Source: Verrucomicrobium spinosum DSM 4136 = JCM 18804
Lineage (GTDB): Bacteria > Verrucomicrobiota > Verrucomicrobiia > Verrucomicrobiales > Verrucomicrobiaceae
Direction of reading: 5' to 3'
Assembly (NCBI RefSeq): GCF_000172155.1
Contig: NZ_ABIZ01000001.1
Location: 930,001 to 994,000, forward strand
Length of the DNA stretch: 64,000 nucleotides
Below, piece after piece: positions 27,989-36,281 of this stretch. The notes beneath the pieces are model-generated. The model saw only the letters and a list, made by a program, of their open reading frames with translations. It had not been told where the DNA came from and did not search any database. The position numbers were made by a program, and so were the translations under genes. The stretch's first letter is position 1; each line of letters opens with the position of its first letter.

Positions 27989-28038
27989 GCCTGAGTTCGA
28001 GGAGAGTTCATTCTCCATACATTCCATACAGATCTGCG

Positions 28039-28068
28039 GAGGAGCCTCGAAAGAGGCTCCTCTTTTTT
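28039..28068 (+). terminator. Intrinsic terminator of rpsA
   Basis: GAGGAGCCTC (28039-28048) and GAGGCTCCTC (28053-28062) form a perfect 10-bp stem with a GAAA tetraloop followed by six T (28063-28068), a textbook rho-independent terminator. Confidence 0.95.
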
Positions 28069-28189
28069 ACAGCCGTTCTGGCAATTTTTTGCGAACCGTC
28101 GATGCCGCTTGGTGAATTTCCCTAGGTGACCCTCACAGGGTTATTTTATGGTTTCCTCAGGCAGCATTCAGCGCTAGCCTTTAACCCAC

Positions 28190-28765
28190 ATGTTGAGAAA
28201 TTATTCCAGAAAAGCGTGCATGATCATCGCGACCACGGTCGTGATGACGGGTGCGTCCATCATGCTGAATGACTATCGCAAAGATGAGTTCGTTGAAATT
28301 ACACCTGAAGAGTCCGGTGCCGATGCGGCCGTGGATGCGGAGCATGATGTGCAGGACGCGCAGCGCATCCAGGCGGCAGTGCGCGGCCTCATGGTGAAGG
28401 CCCAGGCTTCGTTGGACACCCGCAAGCAGCTGCGTCCGGCGGGCAAGGTTGAAAAGGGGATCGCCTCCAGCTATGGCAATGGATTTAACGGCCGCAAGAC
28501 GGCCAACGGAGAGATCTACAACCAGAACACTTATACGGCAGCGCACAAGAAGCTCCCCTTTGGCACCAAGGTGCTGGTGAAGAATCTGCGCAACGGGCGT
28601 GAGGTGGTGGTGCGGATCAACAACCGCGGTCCGTATGTGCGGGGGCGCATCATTGACGTGTCCCTGAAGGCCGCCAAGGATCTGGGCATGCTCAAGGCTG
28701 GCGTGGTGCCTGTGGAGGTGACCGTCCTCGCTGAGGAAAAGCCTGTGCTGGCCTCTGCGGAATAG
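28190..28765 (+). CDS. rlpA: RlpA-like DPBB protein (septal ring lytic transglycosylase family)
   Basis: This 191-residue protein has an N-terminal membrane/signal segment (MLRNYSRKACMIIATTVVMT), an acidic linker and a C-terminal double-psi beta-barrel. The family signature is present: IASSYGNGFNGRKTANGE, then TAAHKKLPFGTKV, then NLRNGREVVVRINNRGP and RGRIIDVSLKAA. In active RlpA the sequence is RINDRGP, with an Asp thought to act in glycan-strand cleavage. Here residue 145 is Asn, so the protein may be a binding-only or altered enzyme. No SPOR domain follows. It lies alone between the rpsA terminator and a large PVC haem-protein gene. Confidence 0.9.
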   Translation: MLRNYSRKACMIIATTVVMTGASIMLNDYRKDEFVEITPEESGADAAVDAEHDVQDAQRIQAAVRGLMVKAQASLDTRKQLRPAGKVEKGIASSYGNGFNGRKTANGEIYNQNTYTAAHKKLPFGTKVLVKNLRNGREVVVRINNRGPYVRGRIIDVSLKAAKDLGMLKAGVVPVEVTVLAEEKPVLASAE

Positions 28766-28858
28766 GGCCACCTGTCACAATAATACCGAAACGCGGCACA
28801 AGGGGCGTTCAGTTGGCGCGGCGCATGGCGTAGGTTTCATGCGCTGCTTTGCGCTCTT

Positions 28859-31800
28859 ATGAAACTGCTGCGTTGCCCCTTGCTGTCAGGTACGATTGTG
28901 TTGTTCATGGCTGGTGTGGTGGTGCCGGTTCATCCCTCAGCGGCGGCCGAGCCGGCGGGCGGCATCAAATCGGTGACGACGCATCGGGAAGCCTATGGGG
29001 CGACCAGGGGCGCTGTGGCGGTGGATCCGGCCCGGGACCTGCCGCGCCTGCCACCGGTGGAGCCGCAGAATGCCCCGGCCACCTGGCAGGTGAAGGAGGG
29101 CTTCAAGCTGGAAATTGCCGCGCATGAGCCGCTGGTGCGGAGCCCCATTGCTGTCAGCTTTGATGAGCGGGGGCGTATGTTCGTGTGCGAGATGATCGAC
29201 TACTCGGAGCGTCGTGATGAAACCCCTCACCTGGGGCGCATCTCCATGCTGGAGGACAAGGACGGCGACGGCCGCTATGAGTCGAGCATAGTGTTCGCGG
29301 AGAATCTGGCCTGGCCCACAGGGCTGATATGGGCCAAAGGCGGTCTCTATGTGATCGCGACGCCGGACATCATCCGGTTCGAGGACAAAGACGACGATGG
29401 CCGGGCGGAGCTGCGGGAGGTGGTGTACACGGGATTTGGCATGGGGTTGAAAATCCTGAACGTGCAGGGCATGGCCAACTGCCCACAGTGGGGCATGGAC
29501 AGCCGCATCCACCTCCAGGCAGGCGGGGGGAACCGTGGCAAGGTGAAGTGCCTGAAGCGGCCGGACCTGCCGGAGCTGGAACTGGGCGGGCGGGACTTCT
29601 GGTTCGATCCGCTAACGCATGAGTTCGGCCTGGAGGCCGGTGGCGGCCAGTATGGCATGAGCTATGACACGTACGGAAGGAAGTTCGTGTGCAGCAACAG
29701 CGACCACCTGCAGTTCTTTGTGTGTGATGACGCCTATGCCCGGCGGAATGCGTACTTCAACTTTCCTCAGGTGCGTCAGAGCATCGCCGTGGATGGCGGG
29801 GCGGCCGAGGTGTTTCGCATCAGCCCGGATGAGCCCTGGCGCATCATCCGTACCCGCTGGCGCATCGCCGGGGTGGTGAAAGGCGCGGTGGAAGGAGGAG
29901 GGCGTGTCTCAGGTTATTTCACCGGAGCCACGGGGACCACGGTGTACAGGGGTGATGCCTACGGGCCCGAGTTCGTGAACAACACCTTCACCGGAGACGC
30001 GGGCGGACAGTTGATCCACCGCAAGGTGCTCCGGCAGAAGGGGGCCAGTCTGGAGGGGGAACGCCCGGCGGATGAGCGGGGGCGGGAGTTTGCCGCCTCG
30101 AAGGACACCTGGTGCCGCATGGTGAACTTCGCCAATGCGCCGGATGGCTGTCTCTATGCCATGGACATGTATCGGGAGACCATCGAGCACCCTTGGGCCA
30201 TCCCGGACGAGATCAAACAGCACCTGGATCTGAACAGCGGCAATGACCGGGGGCGCATCTACCGCATCACCCCGGCTGGGGGCCTGCCGGCCGGGCAGCA
30301 CCAGCGCGCGAATTTTTCCGGCATGGACCTTGCCGGTCTGGTGAAGACCCTGGAGCATGCCAACGGCTGGCACCGCGAGACGGCGGCCCGGCTGATCTAT
30401 GAACGCCAGGACAAGGCGGTGACTTCCTTGATGTTGAAGTTGTTGGTTGAAACTCAGAGCCCGCTGGCCAAGTTCCATGCCCTCTGGTTGCTGGAGGCGT
30501 ATCATGCCGCGGGGGAGCCGCAGGTGCTGGCGGCCATTCAGGACAAAGATGAGCATGTGCGGGAGCTGGGCATCCGCCTCAGCGAGGGACTGCCTGTGGA
30601 GGTCCGGGTGGGCAAGGCATTGCGCCAGCAACTGGCGGCGTGTGCGGAGGATCCGGCACCCCGGGTGCGCATGCAGCTGGCGTTCACAGTCGGGAGTTAC
30701 TTTAAACCTGAGATGTTGGCAGGGCAGGGGCGTGAGGTGAGTCGTACACTGCTGGCCACGGCGACCCGCTTGCTGGCGGAGGATCAGGACGACTGGATCT
30801 ATAGCGCGCTGGTTTCCGGACCACCGGCGCTGGCGCGGGAGCTGTTTGAGAATGTGCGTGCGTTCACTCCCAATGGTATTCCTGAGTCCCGCATTGCCGA
30901 ACTGGTGCAGGTCATCGCTGCCCGTCAGGATCCTGAGGATTTGGAATGGCTCATGGAGAACCTCTCGAAAGGGGCTGGCAGCAGCACGCAGCGTCTGCGG
31001 GCTCTGGACAAAGGGTTGCGTCAGCGCGGCAGCTCGCTCGCGAAGCAGGATGCAGCGGGTGTTTTCAAACCTGTCTTTGATCTGGCTGCCAAAGAGGCGG
31101 CGAACGCTGGAGCGGAGAGTTCGAGACGTCACGAGGCAGTGACTTTGCTGGAGATGGCTCCCTATGCCCAGGCGCGTCCGGCCCTGGCGGCGCTGCTGCA
31201 AAAGGATCAGCCGGCTGATTTGCAGCAGTCCGCGGTGCAATCGCTGGTCCGCTTCAATGAGCCCACTGTGGCGGAGGTGTTGCTGGAGGTCTGGCCGGCG
31301 CTTCAGTCTGCGGCTCGTGCAGCGGCACTGGAAGGACTGCTTTCGCGCCCCGAGCGCATTCTGGCACTGTATCAGAATATGGGCGGTACACAGCCAGTAC
31401 TGAAGCCGGAGGACCTCTCCAGCGCGCAGGTGCAGGCGCTCATCAAACACACGAATCCCAAGGTGGCGGCGCTGACCAAACAAGTGCTGGCTGCAGTGAT
31501 TCCCAAACCGCGGGAAACGGTCATTGCGGAGTTTCAATCCGCCTCATCGCTCAAGGGGGATGCCGCGCGGGGGCAGTTGGTGTTCATGCAGCGCTGTTTC
31601 ACCTGTCACCGGGCAGCGGGGCAGGGATTCCAGGTGGGGCCGGATCTGATCACTGTGAAGACCAAGGGGCGTGAGGCACTCCTCAGCGCCATTCTGGATC
31701 CCAACAAGGAAGTGGCACCGCAGTTCATCGCCTACACGGTGGAGACTCAGGATGGCCAGACCTTGGGCGGGCTGCTCTCCAAGGATGACACCTCCGGTGT

Positions 31801-31960
31801 GACCGTGCGGATGACCGCCGGGGCCGAGGTAAACATTGCCCGCGCCCAGGTGAAGAAAATGTCTGCCGGTGGTTTGTCGCTCATGCCGGAAGGACTGGAG
31901 GCGGGGATGGATGCTCAGGGAATGGCGGATTTGCTGGAGTTTGTGGAAACGCTGAAATAA
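28859..31960 (+). CDS. PVC-type membrane-bound dehydrogenase/haem-binding CxxCH protein
   Basis: This 1033-residue exported protein belongs to the very large PVC-type haem protein family. After a signal peptide comes a glucose-dehydrogenase-like beta-propeller (about residues 65-490, with FDERGRMFVCEM, MLEDKDGDGRYE and the YSERRDETPH segment). HEAT-like helical repeats follow (about residues 500-870). A C-terminal cytochrome c domain has the CFTCH haem site at residues 913-917 and a QVGPDLI segment. Such proteins are periplasmic and thought to oxidise sugars or alcohols and pass electrons to the haem. Substrates are mostly unknown. No partner sulfatase or DUF1501 gene is adjacent. Confidence 0.93.
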   Translation: MKLLRCPLLSGTIVLFMAGVVVPVHPSAAAEPAGGIKSVTTHREAYGATRGAVAVDPARDLPRLPPVEPQNAPATWQVKEGFKLEIAAHEPLVRSPIAVSFDERGRMFVCEMIDYSERRDETPHLGRISMLEDKDGDGRYESSIVFAENLAWPTGLIWAKGGLYVIATPDIIRFEDKDDDGRAELREVVYTGFGMGLKILNVQGMANCPQWGMDSRIHLQAGGGNRGKVKCLKRPDLPELELGGRDFWFDPLTHEFGLEAGGGQYGMSYDTYGRKFVCSNSDHLQFFVCDDAYARRNAYFNFPQVRQSIAVDGGAAEVFRISPDEPWRIIRTRWRIAGVVKGAVEGGGRVSGYFTGATGTTVYRGDAYGPEFVNNTFTGDAGGQLIHRKVLRQKGASLEGERPADERGREFAASKDTWCRMVNFANAPDGCLYAMDMYRETIEHPWAIPDEIKQHLDLNSGNDRGRIYRITPAGGLPAGQHQRANFSGMDLAGLVKTLEHANGWHRETAARLIYERQDKAVTSLMLKLLVETQSPLAKFHALWLLEAYHAAGEPQVLAAIQDKDEHVRELGIRLSEGLPVEVRVGKALRQQLAACAEDPAPRVRMQLAFTVGSYFKPEMLAGQGREVSRTLLATATRLLAEDQDDWIYSALVSGPPALARELFENVRAFTPNGIPESRIAELVQVIAARQDPEDLEWLMENLSKGAGSSTQRLRALDKGLRQRGSSLAKQDAAGVFKPVFDLAAKEAANAGAESSRRHEAVTLLEMAPYAQARPALAALLQKDQPADLQQSAVQSLVRFNEPTVAEVLLEVWPALQSAARAAALEGLLSRPERILALYQNMGGTQPVLKPEDLSSAQVQALIKHTNPKVAALTKQVLAAVIPKPRETVIAEFQSASSLKGDAARGQLVFMQRCFTCHRAAGQGFQVGPDLITVKTKGREALLSAILDPNKEVAPQFIAYTVETQDGQTLGGLLSKDDTSGVTVRMTAGAEVNIARAQVKKMSAGGLSLMPEGLEAGMDAQGMADLLEFVETLK

Positions 31961-31962
31961 AA

Positions 31963-31992
31963 ATTAGGAATGATGAATTAGGAATTAGGAAT
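31963..31992. repeat. Three ATTAGGAAT units after a stop codon
   Basis: ATTAGGAAT occurs at 31963-31971 and twice more in 31977-31992, directly after the PVC haem-protein stop. The same unit recurs in both orientations at 33053-33155. Confidence 0.7.
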
Positions 31993-32026
31993 GGGGTTTT
32001 TGGTTCTTTTGGCGCGAGTTGTCTCA

Positions 32027-32294
32027 TGAACCCGGAGGGTTCGCCATGCGTAGCCATGGGGCGGCTGAGTGGAGCGAGGACTACCCATGGAAGTTTGAAC
32101 CGGGAATTCTACCGCGGAGCGGTAGGCCGATCGGGTCCAAATGACGGACGGGGTGTATCGCGGGAAGGGTGTCCGGGTTTTGCAATGCGATGGGCCTACC
32201 GCTCCGCGGTAGCATGTGGTTGGACGGCATCCCCGGGTAGTCCTCGCTTCACTCGGTCGACCCGGGGCTATTCATGGTGAACCCTCCGGGTTCG
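32027..32294. repeat. Long imperfect inverted repeat (64-base arms) with nested 20-bp perfect repeat
   Basis: The outer arms 32027-32090 and 32231-32294 are reverse complements over 64 bases without gaps, with about 12 mismatches by hand alignment. Inside them 32109-32128 and 32193-32212 are a perfect 20-bp inverted repeat (CTACCGCGGAGCGGTAGGCC), and each inner arm is itself near-palindromic. The whole could fold into a long branched hairpin of about 270 bases. It has no gene and looks like a small mobile or REP-type element. The remaining intergenic DNA to 32546 shows no other feature. Confidence 0.8.
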
Positions 32295-32546
32295 GGATGG
32301 GTTGGCAATGGTTGCCCGATCCGGGACCCGGGGTGTGGCGGAAAGAGGAGTGAGGTGCGTGTGCTCAAGCGAATTGCACTTGCTGTCAATACTCGATCCG
32401 GGTTCCGGGAAATGCGGAATGGGTGGGGCCAAGAGGGAGCCTTGCCATACCTGTGAACGGGCGGAAAACGGCACCATCGGCACCTCGCATGAAAAATGCT
32501 GCCCCCCTCTGAAAGGCCCGCACAACCCCGGCGTCTTTGTCACTCT

Positions 32547-33038
32547 ATGAAATCCATCACTCTGCTCGCCACCGCCATTTTGCTCTCCCTCGGGCTGTCC
32601 GCCCAGGCGGAATCCACCCTCACGCTCAACGGCATTCACAACTGCTGCAAAGGATGTGAAAACGGCATCACCAAGGCCATCACGAAAGTAGATGGTGCCA
32701 CCGCAGCCGTCACCAAGACCAGCGTGACCATCACGGCCAAGTCCAAGAGTGATCTGGACAAGGCGGTGGACTCCCTCCTGGACGCCGGCTACTACGGGGA
32801 AGGGGCCACGGTGAAAGCCGTGGCCGACAAGCAGGTGAAAACCGCCACCGTGAGCCACACGCATCTCTGCTGCGGCAAGTGCGTGAAAGGTGTGGATGAA
32901 GCCATCAAGAACGTCAATGGCGCGACCAAGCACAACGCCACCAAAGGTGAAGACAGCTTCACCGTGGAAGGCGACTTCAATCTGACAGACCTGCAAACCG
33001 CGCTGAACAAGGCGGGCTACAACGGCAAGATTGAATAG
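32547..33038 (+). CDS. Exported protein with two heavy-metal-associated (HMA-like) domains
   Basis: This 163-residue protein has a signal peptide ending SLGLSAQA and two tandem ferredoxin-like HMA-type domains. Each carries a CxxC metal site preceded by an extra Cys: CCKGC at residues 33-37 and CCGKC at 108-112. Each is followed by helix-strand elements (ITKAITKVDGATAAVTKTSV; VDEAIKNVNGATKHNATKGE). HMA domains bind soft metals such as Cu+ or Zn2+. Export to the periplasm and absence of an ATPase or transporter nearby suggest a metal-binding, buffering or sensing role. The start at 32547 puts the signal peptide at the N-terminus. Function beyond metal binding is unknown. Confidence 0.88.
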   Translation: MKSITLLATAILLSLGLSAQAESTLTLNGIHNCCKGCENGITKAITKVDGATAAVTKTSVTITAKSKSDLDKAVDSLLDAGYYGEGATVKAVADKQVKTATVSHTHLCCGKCVKGVDEAIKNVNGATKHNATKGEDSFTVEGDFNLTDLQTALNKAGYNGKIE

Positions 33039-33050
33039 GGAGCCTTCCAG

Positions 33051-33157
33051 AAATTAGGAATTAGGAATGCTGAATGATGAATGGGTGTTCTGAGATGAGT
33101 GGTGTTCCGCCCCGCTTGGCCACTCATTCATAATTCATAATTCAGAATTCCTAATTT
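33051..33157. repeat. Imperfect 37-base inverted repeat built on ATTAGGAAT
   Basis: Arms 33051-33087 and 33121-33157 are reverse complements with about six mismatches, sharing a perfect AAATTAGGAATT/AATTCCTAATTT core. The 33-base loop is unrelated. It fills most of the gap between the HMA gene and the next gene and may end transcription or be a dispersed element. Confidence 0.75.
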
Positions 33158-33188
33158 TGAATTATGAGGATTCTCGCTTGAGTGCGGC

Positions 33189-34223
33189 ATGGCCGCTGAC
33201 CTCACCTCTGTCCCTCAAAGTGATCCGCTTCGTGTTTACCGCTATCGCGATGGCTTGTATGCCGCTGACCTCCTGACGGCGGCGGTGGTGTATCTGGACT
33301 TCTTCACCTGGCTGGGCGCAAACCCCTCCACCAAGGAGGAAATCTGTGCACGGTTTGAGTTCGCGGAGCGACCCACGGATGTGATGCTCACGCTGCTCGC
33401 TGCGAATGGCTTTGTGGAGCGCCTGGCGGATGGGAAGTTTCACACCACGCTCACGGCCAAAGAGCACCTCACCGCCGGTTCGCCGTGGTGCCTTTCCCCT
33501 TACTACGCCTCCCTCAAGGACCGACCGATCACGCAGGACTACCTGAAGGTGCTGAGCACGGGCAGGCCCGCCAACTGGGGTGGGGATAAAGCGGCGCAGG
33601 ACTGGCACAAGGCGATGGAGACAGACGCGTTCTCCCGCAGCTTCACTGCGGCCATGGACTGCCGCGGATTCTATCTTGGTCAGGCCTTGGCCAAGAAGGT
33701 GGATCTGGGCGGTCGCAAACACCTCCTGGACATCGGAGGTGGCAGTGGGATCTACTCCTGCTCGCTGGTGGCCCATCATGCGGAACTGAAGGCCACGGTG
33801 TTCGAGCAGGCACCGGTGGACCGTATCACGCAGCGCTGCATCGTGGAGCGGGGTTATCCGGACCGTGTTTTCGTGGCCACGGGGGATATGTTCAACGACC
33901 CTCTGCCGACCGATGCGGACGTGCATCTGTTTTCCAATGTGCTGCATGATTGGGACTACCCGGAGGTGCGTGAGTTGCTGGCCATCTCCCACAAAGCGCT
34001 GGCTCCTGGTGGCCTGTTGATCATTCACGATGCGTTTATCAATGAGGCGAAAAATGGCCCGCTGCCTGTGGCGGAATACTCCGCGCTGCTGATGCACTCC
34101 ACCCAGGGCAAGTGCTATGGCGTGGGAGAGTATGCTGAACTCTTGCGTGAAGCCGGGTTCGAGCCGGGCGCGTATCACGACACGGCGGCGGATCGCGGGT
34201 TTATGACGGCGATTCGTCGGTAG
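33189..34223 (+). CDS. Family 2 O-methyltransferase (plant COMT-like fold)
   Basis: This 344-residue protein has an N-terminal winged-helix/dimerisation region (about residues 15-90) and a C-terminal Methyltransf_2 domain: motif I LLDIGGGSGIYS, strand-2 acid in TVFEQAPV, catalytic-region FSNVLHDWDYPE, and LAPGGLLIIHDAF. The His in HDW corresponds to the general base of small-molecule O-methyltransferases. Bacterial members methylate hydroxyl groups of natural products, quinone-like compounds or tetrapyrroles. The substrate cannot be given. It is followed by a convergent Gfo/Idh/MocA gene, with a hairpin between. Confidence 0.9.
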   Translation: MAADLTSVPQSDPLRVYRYRDGLYAADLLTAAVVYLDFFTWLGANPSTKEEICARFEFAERPTDVMLTLLAANGFVERLADGKFHTTLTAKEHLTAGSPWCLSPYYASLKDRPITQDYLKVLSTGRPANWGGDKAAQDWHKAMETDAFSRSFTAAMDCRGFYLGQALAKKVDLGGRKHLLDIGGGSGIYSCSLVAHHAELKATVFEQAPVDRITQRCIVERGYPDRVFVATGDMFNDPLPTDADVHLFSNVLHDWDYPEVRELLAISHKALAPGGLLIIHDAFINEAKNGPLPVAEYSALLMHSTQGKCYGVGEYAELLREAGFEPGAYHDTAADRGFMTAIRR

Positions 34224-34227
34224 TCCG

Positions 34228-34239
34228 GTGATTCGGTAA
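34228..34239. repeat. GTGATTCGGTAA word just after a stop codon
   Basis: This 12-mer lies in a CGGTAGTCCGGTGATTCGGT-type tract beginning at the methyltransferase stop. The same 12-mer occurs at 41494-41505, also just after a stop. Confidence 0.6.
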
Positions 34240-34277
34240 GACAGTAGTCCAGTAAAACGGTGAGGCAGGAGGAGGCT

Positions 34278-34292
34278 GCTCCGTTGCGGAGC
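34278..34292. terminator. GCTCCG-TTG-CGGAGC hairpin between convergent genes
   Basis: A 6-bp GC stem with a 3-base loop, extended by imperfect GAGG/CCTC flanks, in the gap between the methyltransferase (plus) and the Gfo/Idh/MocA gene (minus). No T tract; a terminator is plausible from position. Confidence 0.4.
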
Positions 34293-34371
34293 GCTTCCTC
34301 AGTCGCGGCAGCGTTTTGGAGTACGGTCGTTGTAGGAGGTTGTTTCCTGTGACCTGGGAGTTGCAAGCCGG

Positions 34372-35403
34372 CTACGCCACCCTCACCAGATCCCCGGCAT
34401 CCATGCTCTCGGCGGCGGCCTGGACCACGCGCATGTATTTGATGCCCTCAAGGAAGTCCGGTTTGGGCCGGGGCGCGGAGGGATTGAGCACGGCGTTGAT
34501 GAAGTCGCACTCGACGGTCCACTCCTTCGCTTCGGTGTCGGGGATCGGCACTGCCTCCAGTGCGCCGCCGACCCTGCCCAGACGGATCTCGTCGGTCACG
34601 AAATTGTAGGTGAGGGTGCCCTCGCTGCCATAGATCTGAATGGCATCCTGCGGGGGGTGGGAGGCCACGCCGCTGAAGATGAGGCTGCCTTGGGCACCGT
34701 TGCGGAAGCCGCAGAGCACGTGGAGGTAGTCGGGGATCTCCACCTCATACCCCTGGCGATCCGGGATGACGACGGACCCGTTGGCCTGGACCGCCACGAT
34801 GTCGCCCAGCCAGCGCTGGATGACCTCCACATAGATGCCAAAGCTTAGGACCTGAAGGCCGCTGATTTCCACCCGCTGCCGCCAGTGGGCCGGTGCCGCA
34901 GGATCCAGCCAGCCGCCATTCATGCTGTGCAGGACGGCGTGGTAGGGCTTGCCAATGGCTCCCTCGGCCAGGAGACGACGCATGGTGGCGTCGCCCTTCA
35001 TCCCATACGGGGGCGGGCAAAGGGCGGCCACCAGTTCCGGGTTGCTCATGCTGGCTTCCCACATGAGCTGGGCTTCCTGCAGGCTCATGGCCATGCGCGC
35101 CTGGCAGAAGACGTGCTTGCCAGCGCGGAGGGCGTAGCAGGTGATCTCGCTGTGGAGCATGGGCGGGGTGCCGATCCAGACCACGTCAATGTCCCCACGG
35201 GAGACGAGTTCTGGCCAGTGCTGCATGGGCTCCGCCGTGGGGGCCAGCTCGGCGCAGAACCGTTGGCTGCTTTCCAGGGTGGCATTGCTCACCGCCACGA
35301 TTTCCACCTCGGGCATGGCCTGAAGGGCGGGGAGGTGCCGGGACTTCACTATGCCGCCGGCACCGACGATGCCGATGCGGATCCGCTTGGGGTCAGAACT
35401 CAT
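34372..35403 (-). CDS. Gfo/Idh/MocA family oxidoreductase
   Basis: This 343-residue protein has an N-terminal Rossmann domain starting IRIGIVGAGGIVKSRHLPAL (residues about 7-26). A VSNATLES end of strand 2, a VWIGTPPMLH segment and an EKPMA-type region replaced by CQARMAMSLQEAQ follow. The C-terminal domain is alpha/beta. The usual catalytic EKP lysine motif appears absent here (CQARM), so catalysis may differ. Members use NAD(P) to oxidise or reduce sugars and cyclitols. The start at 35403 fits the Rossmann start; an upstream ATG would add 26 unlikely residues. It is divergent from rpmB. Confidence 0.87.
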   Translation of the reverse strand: MSSDPKRIRIGIVGAGGIVKSRHLPALQAMPEVEIVAVSNATLESSQRFCAELAPTAEPMQHWPELVSRGDIDVVWIGTPPMLHSEITCYALRAGKHVFCQARMAMSLQEAQLMWEASMSNPELVAALCPPPYGMKGDATMRRLLAEGAIGKPYHAVLHSMNGGWLDPAAPAHWRQRVEISGLQVLSFGIYVEVIQRWLGDIVAVQANGSVVIPDRQGYEVEIPDYLHVLCGFRNGAQGSLIFSGVASHPPQDAIQIYGSEGTLTYNFVTDEIRLGRVGGALEAVPIPDTEAKEWTVECDFINAVLNPSAPRPKPDFLEGIKYMRVVQAAAESMDAGDLVRVA

Positions 35404-35599
35404 GGGAGACAGGGGTGGGAAAAGGGGAAAATGAGATTCTTGCTGTTGGGAAGGGATTGTCCAGAGGCGGATACGGTCCAAAATGACACTCTGACAGGAA
35501 CACAGGCTTTTCTGACGGCGATGTCAAAAATAGTTGACGGGTTGGATTCTGCGATTAACCTCCCGACCCTTCTTTTCAACCCTAACCCTTTTCACAGTC

Positions 35600-35863
35600 A
35601 TGGCCAGAGTTTGTCAAATCAGCGGCGCCCGTGTTACCTCGGGACACAAAATCCATCGCAGCGGTAAGGCCAAGAAAGAAGGCGGTATCGGTAAGCACAT
35701 CACCAAGCGTGTGAAGCGCAAGATCTACCCGAACCTGCGCGACAAGCGCATCTTCGTTGCTGAGCTCGGTCGCTGGGTCAAGGTCCGTGTGACTGCCCGT
35801 ATCTTGAAGACCATCAACAAGGTCGGTGCTTTCAAGGTGCTCAAGGAAGCTGGTCTCGTCTAA
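35600..35863 (+). CDS. rpmB: 50S ribosomal protein L28
   Basis: This 87-residue protein is ribosomal L28. It starts MARVCQISGARVTSGHKI and continues with the basic GKAKKEGGIGKHITKRVKR region and the RWVKVRVTARILKT segment, ending at VLKEAGLV. Only the first of the usual zinc-type cysteines is present, which is normal for the zinc-free form. The ATG at 35600 was chosen because conserved sequence begins there; an earlier in-frame start is in the leader. A TTGACG hexamer at 35534 could be a -35 element but no convincing -10 follows. The following small gene starts 16 bases after the stop. Confidence 0.97.
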   Translation: MARVCQISGARVTSGHKIHRSGKAKKEGGIGKHITKRVKRKIYPNLRDKRIFVAELGRWVKVRVTARILKTINKVGAFKVLKEAGLV

Positions 35864-35879
35864 GACGAAGGGCCCTTCC

Positions 35880-36236
35880 ATGGCGGTTGACGCCATATTC
35901 AATCTTTTTGAAGCCGCGCTGTGGTTCGCCATCAGCGCGGTTTTCTTTTTCCGCGGCGTATTCCGCGCTGGCGGCAGATCGCCCGAGTCCCGGACGCGTC
36001 GGCGGGAGATGTTCCTGCTCGCGGCGGCGTTCGCAGCCTTTGGGGTGAGCGATGTCATAGAATCCCGCACTGGCGCTTGGTGGGAGCCGTGGTGGCTGCT
36101 GGCTCTGAAGGCTGCGTGTGTGCTGGTGTTCCTGCGCGCGTTCTTGCGGTACCGGGCCGGGCATCGCAGCCGGAGGGGGGCGGGAGAGATGAGCCCGACC
36201 GGGGAGGACGCAAAAGACGAGAGCGCTCCCCAGTGA
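35880..36236 (+). CDS. Small predicted membrane protein, unknown function
   Basis: This 118-residue protein is mainly hydrophobic: segments near residues 5-27, 44-58 and 70-87 look membrane-spanning, followed by a polar Arg/Gly/Glu tail. No named family is recognised. It starts 16 bases after rpmB, so it is probably cotranscribed with it, and lysA begins about 45 bases after its stop. Codon use looks like that of its neighbours. I cannot suggest a function; a housekeeping-linked membrane role is only a guess from position. Confidence 0.72.
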   Translation: MAVDAIFNLFEAALWFAISAVFFFRGVFRAGGRSPESRTRRREMFLLAAAFAAFGVSDVIESRTGAWWEPWWLLALKAACVLVFLRAFLRYRAGHRSRRGAGEMSPTGEDAKDESAPQ

Positions 36237-36281
36237 CGCACAGCTTGCACGCAGCGCATTTTGGCTTACATCACGCGCCCT

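Noticed and set aside
26219-28027. 602-codon minus-strand ORF opposite rpsA
   Set aside because: It is the shadow of the highly biased codon use of rpsA; rpsA itself has clear S1 domains.
29909-31537. 542-codon minus-strand ORF opposite the PVC haem protein
   Set aside because: A mirror of a conserved gene with strong GC3 bias; no own motif or start signal.
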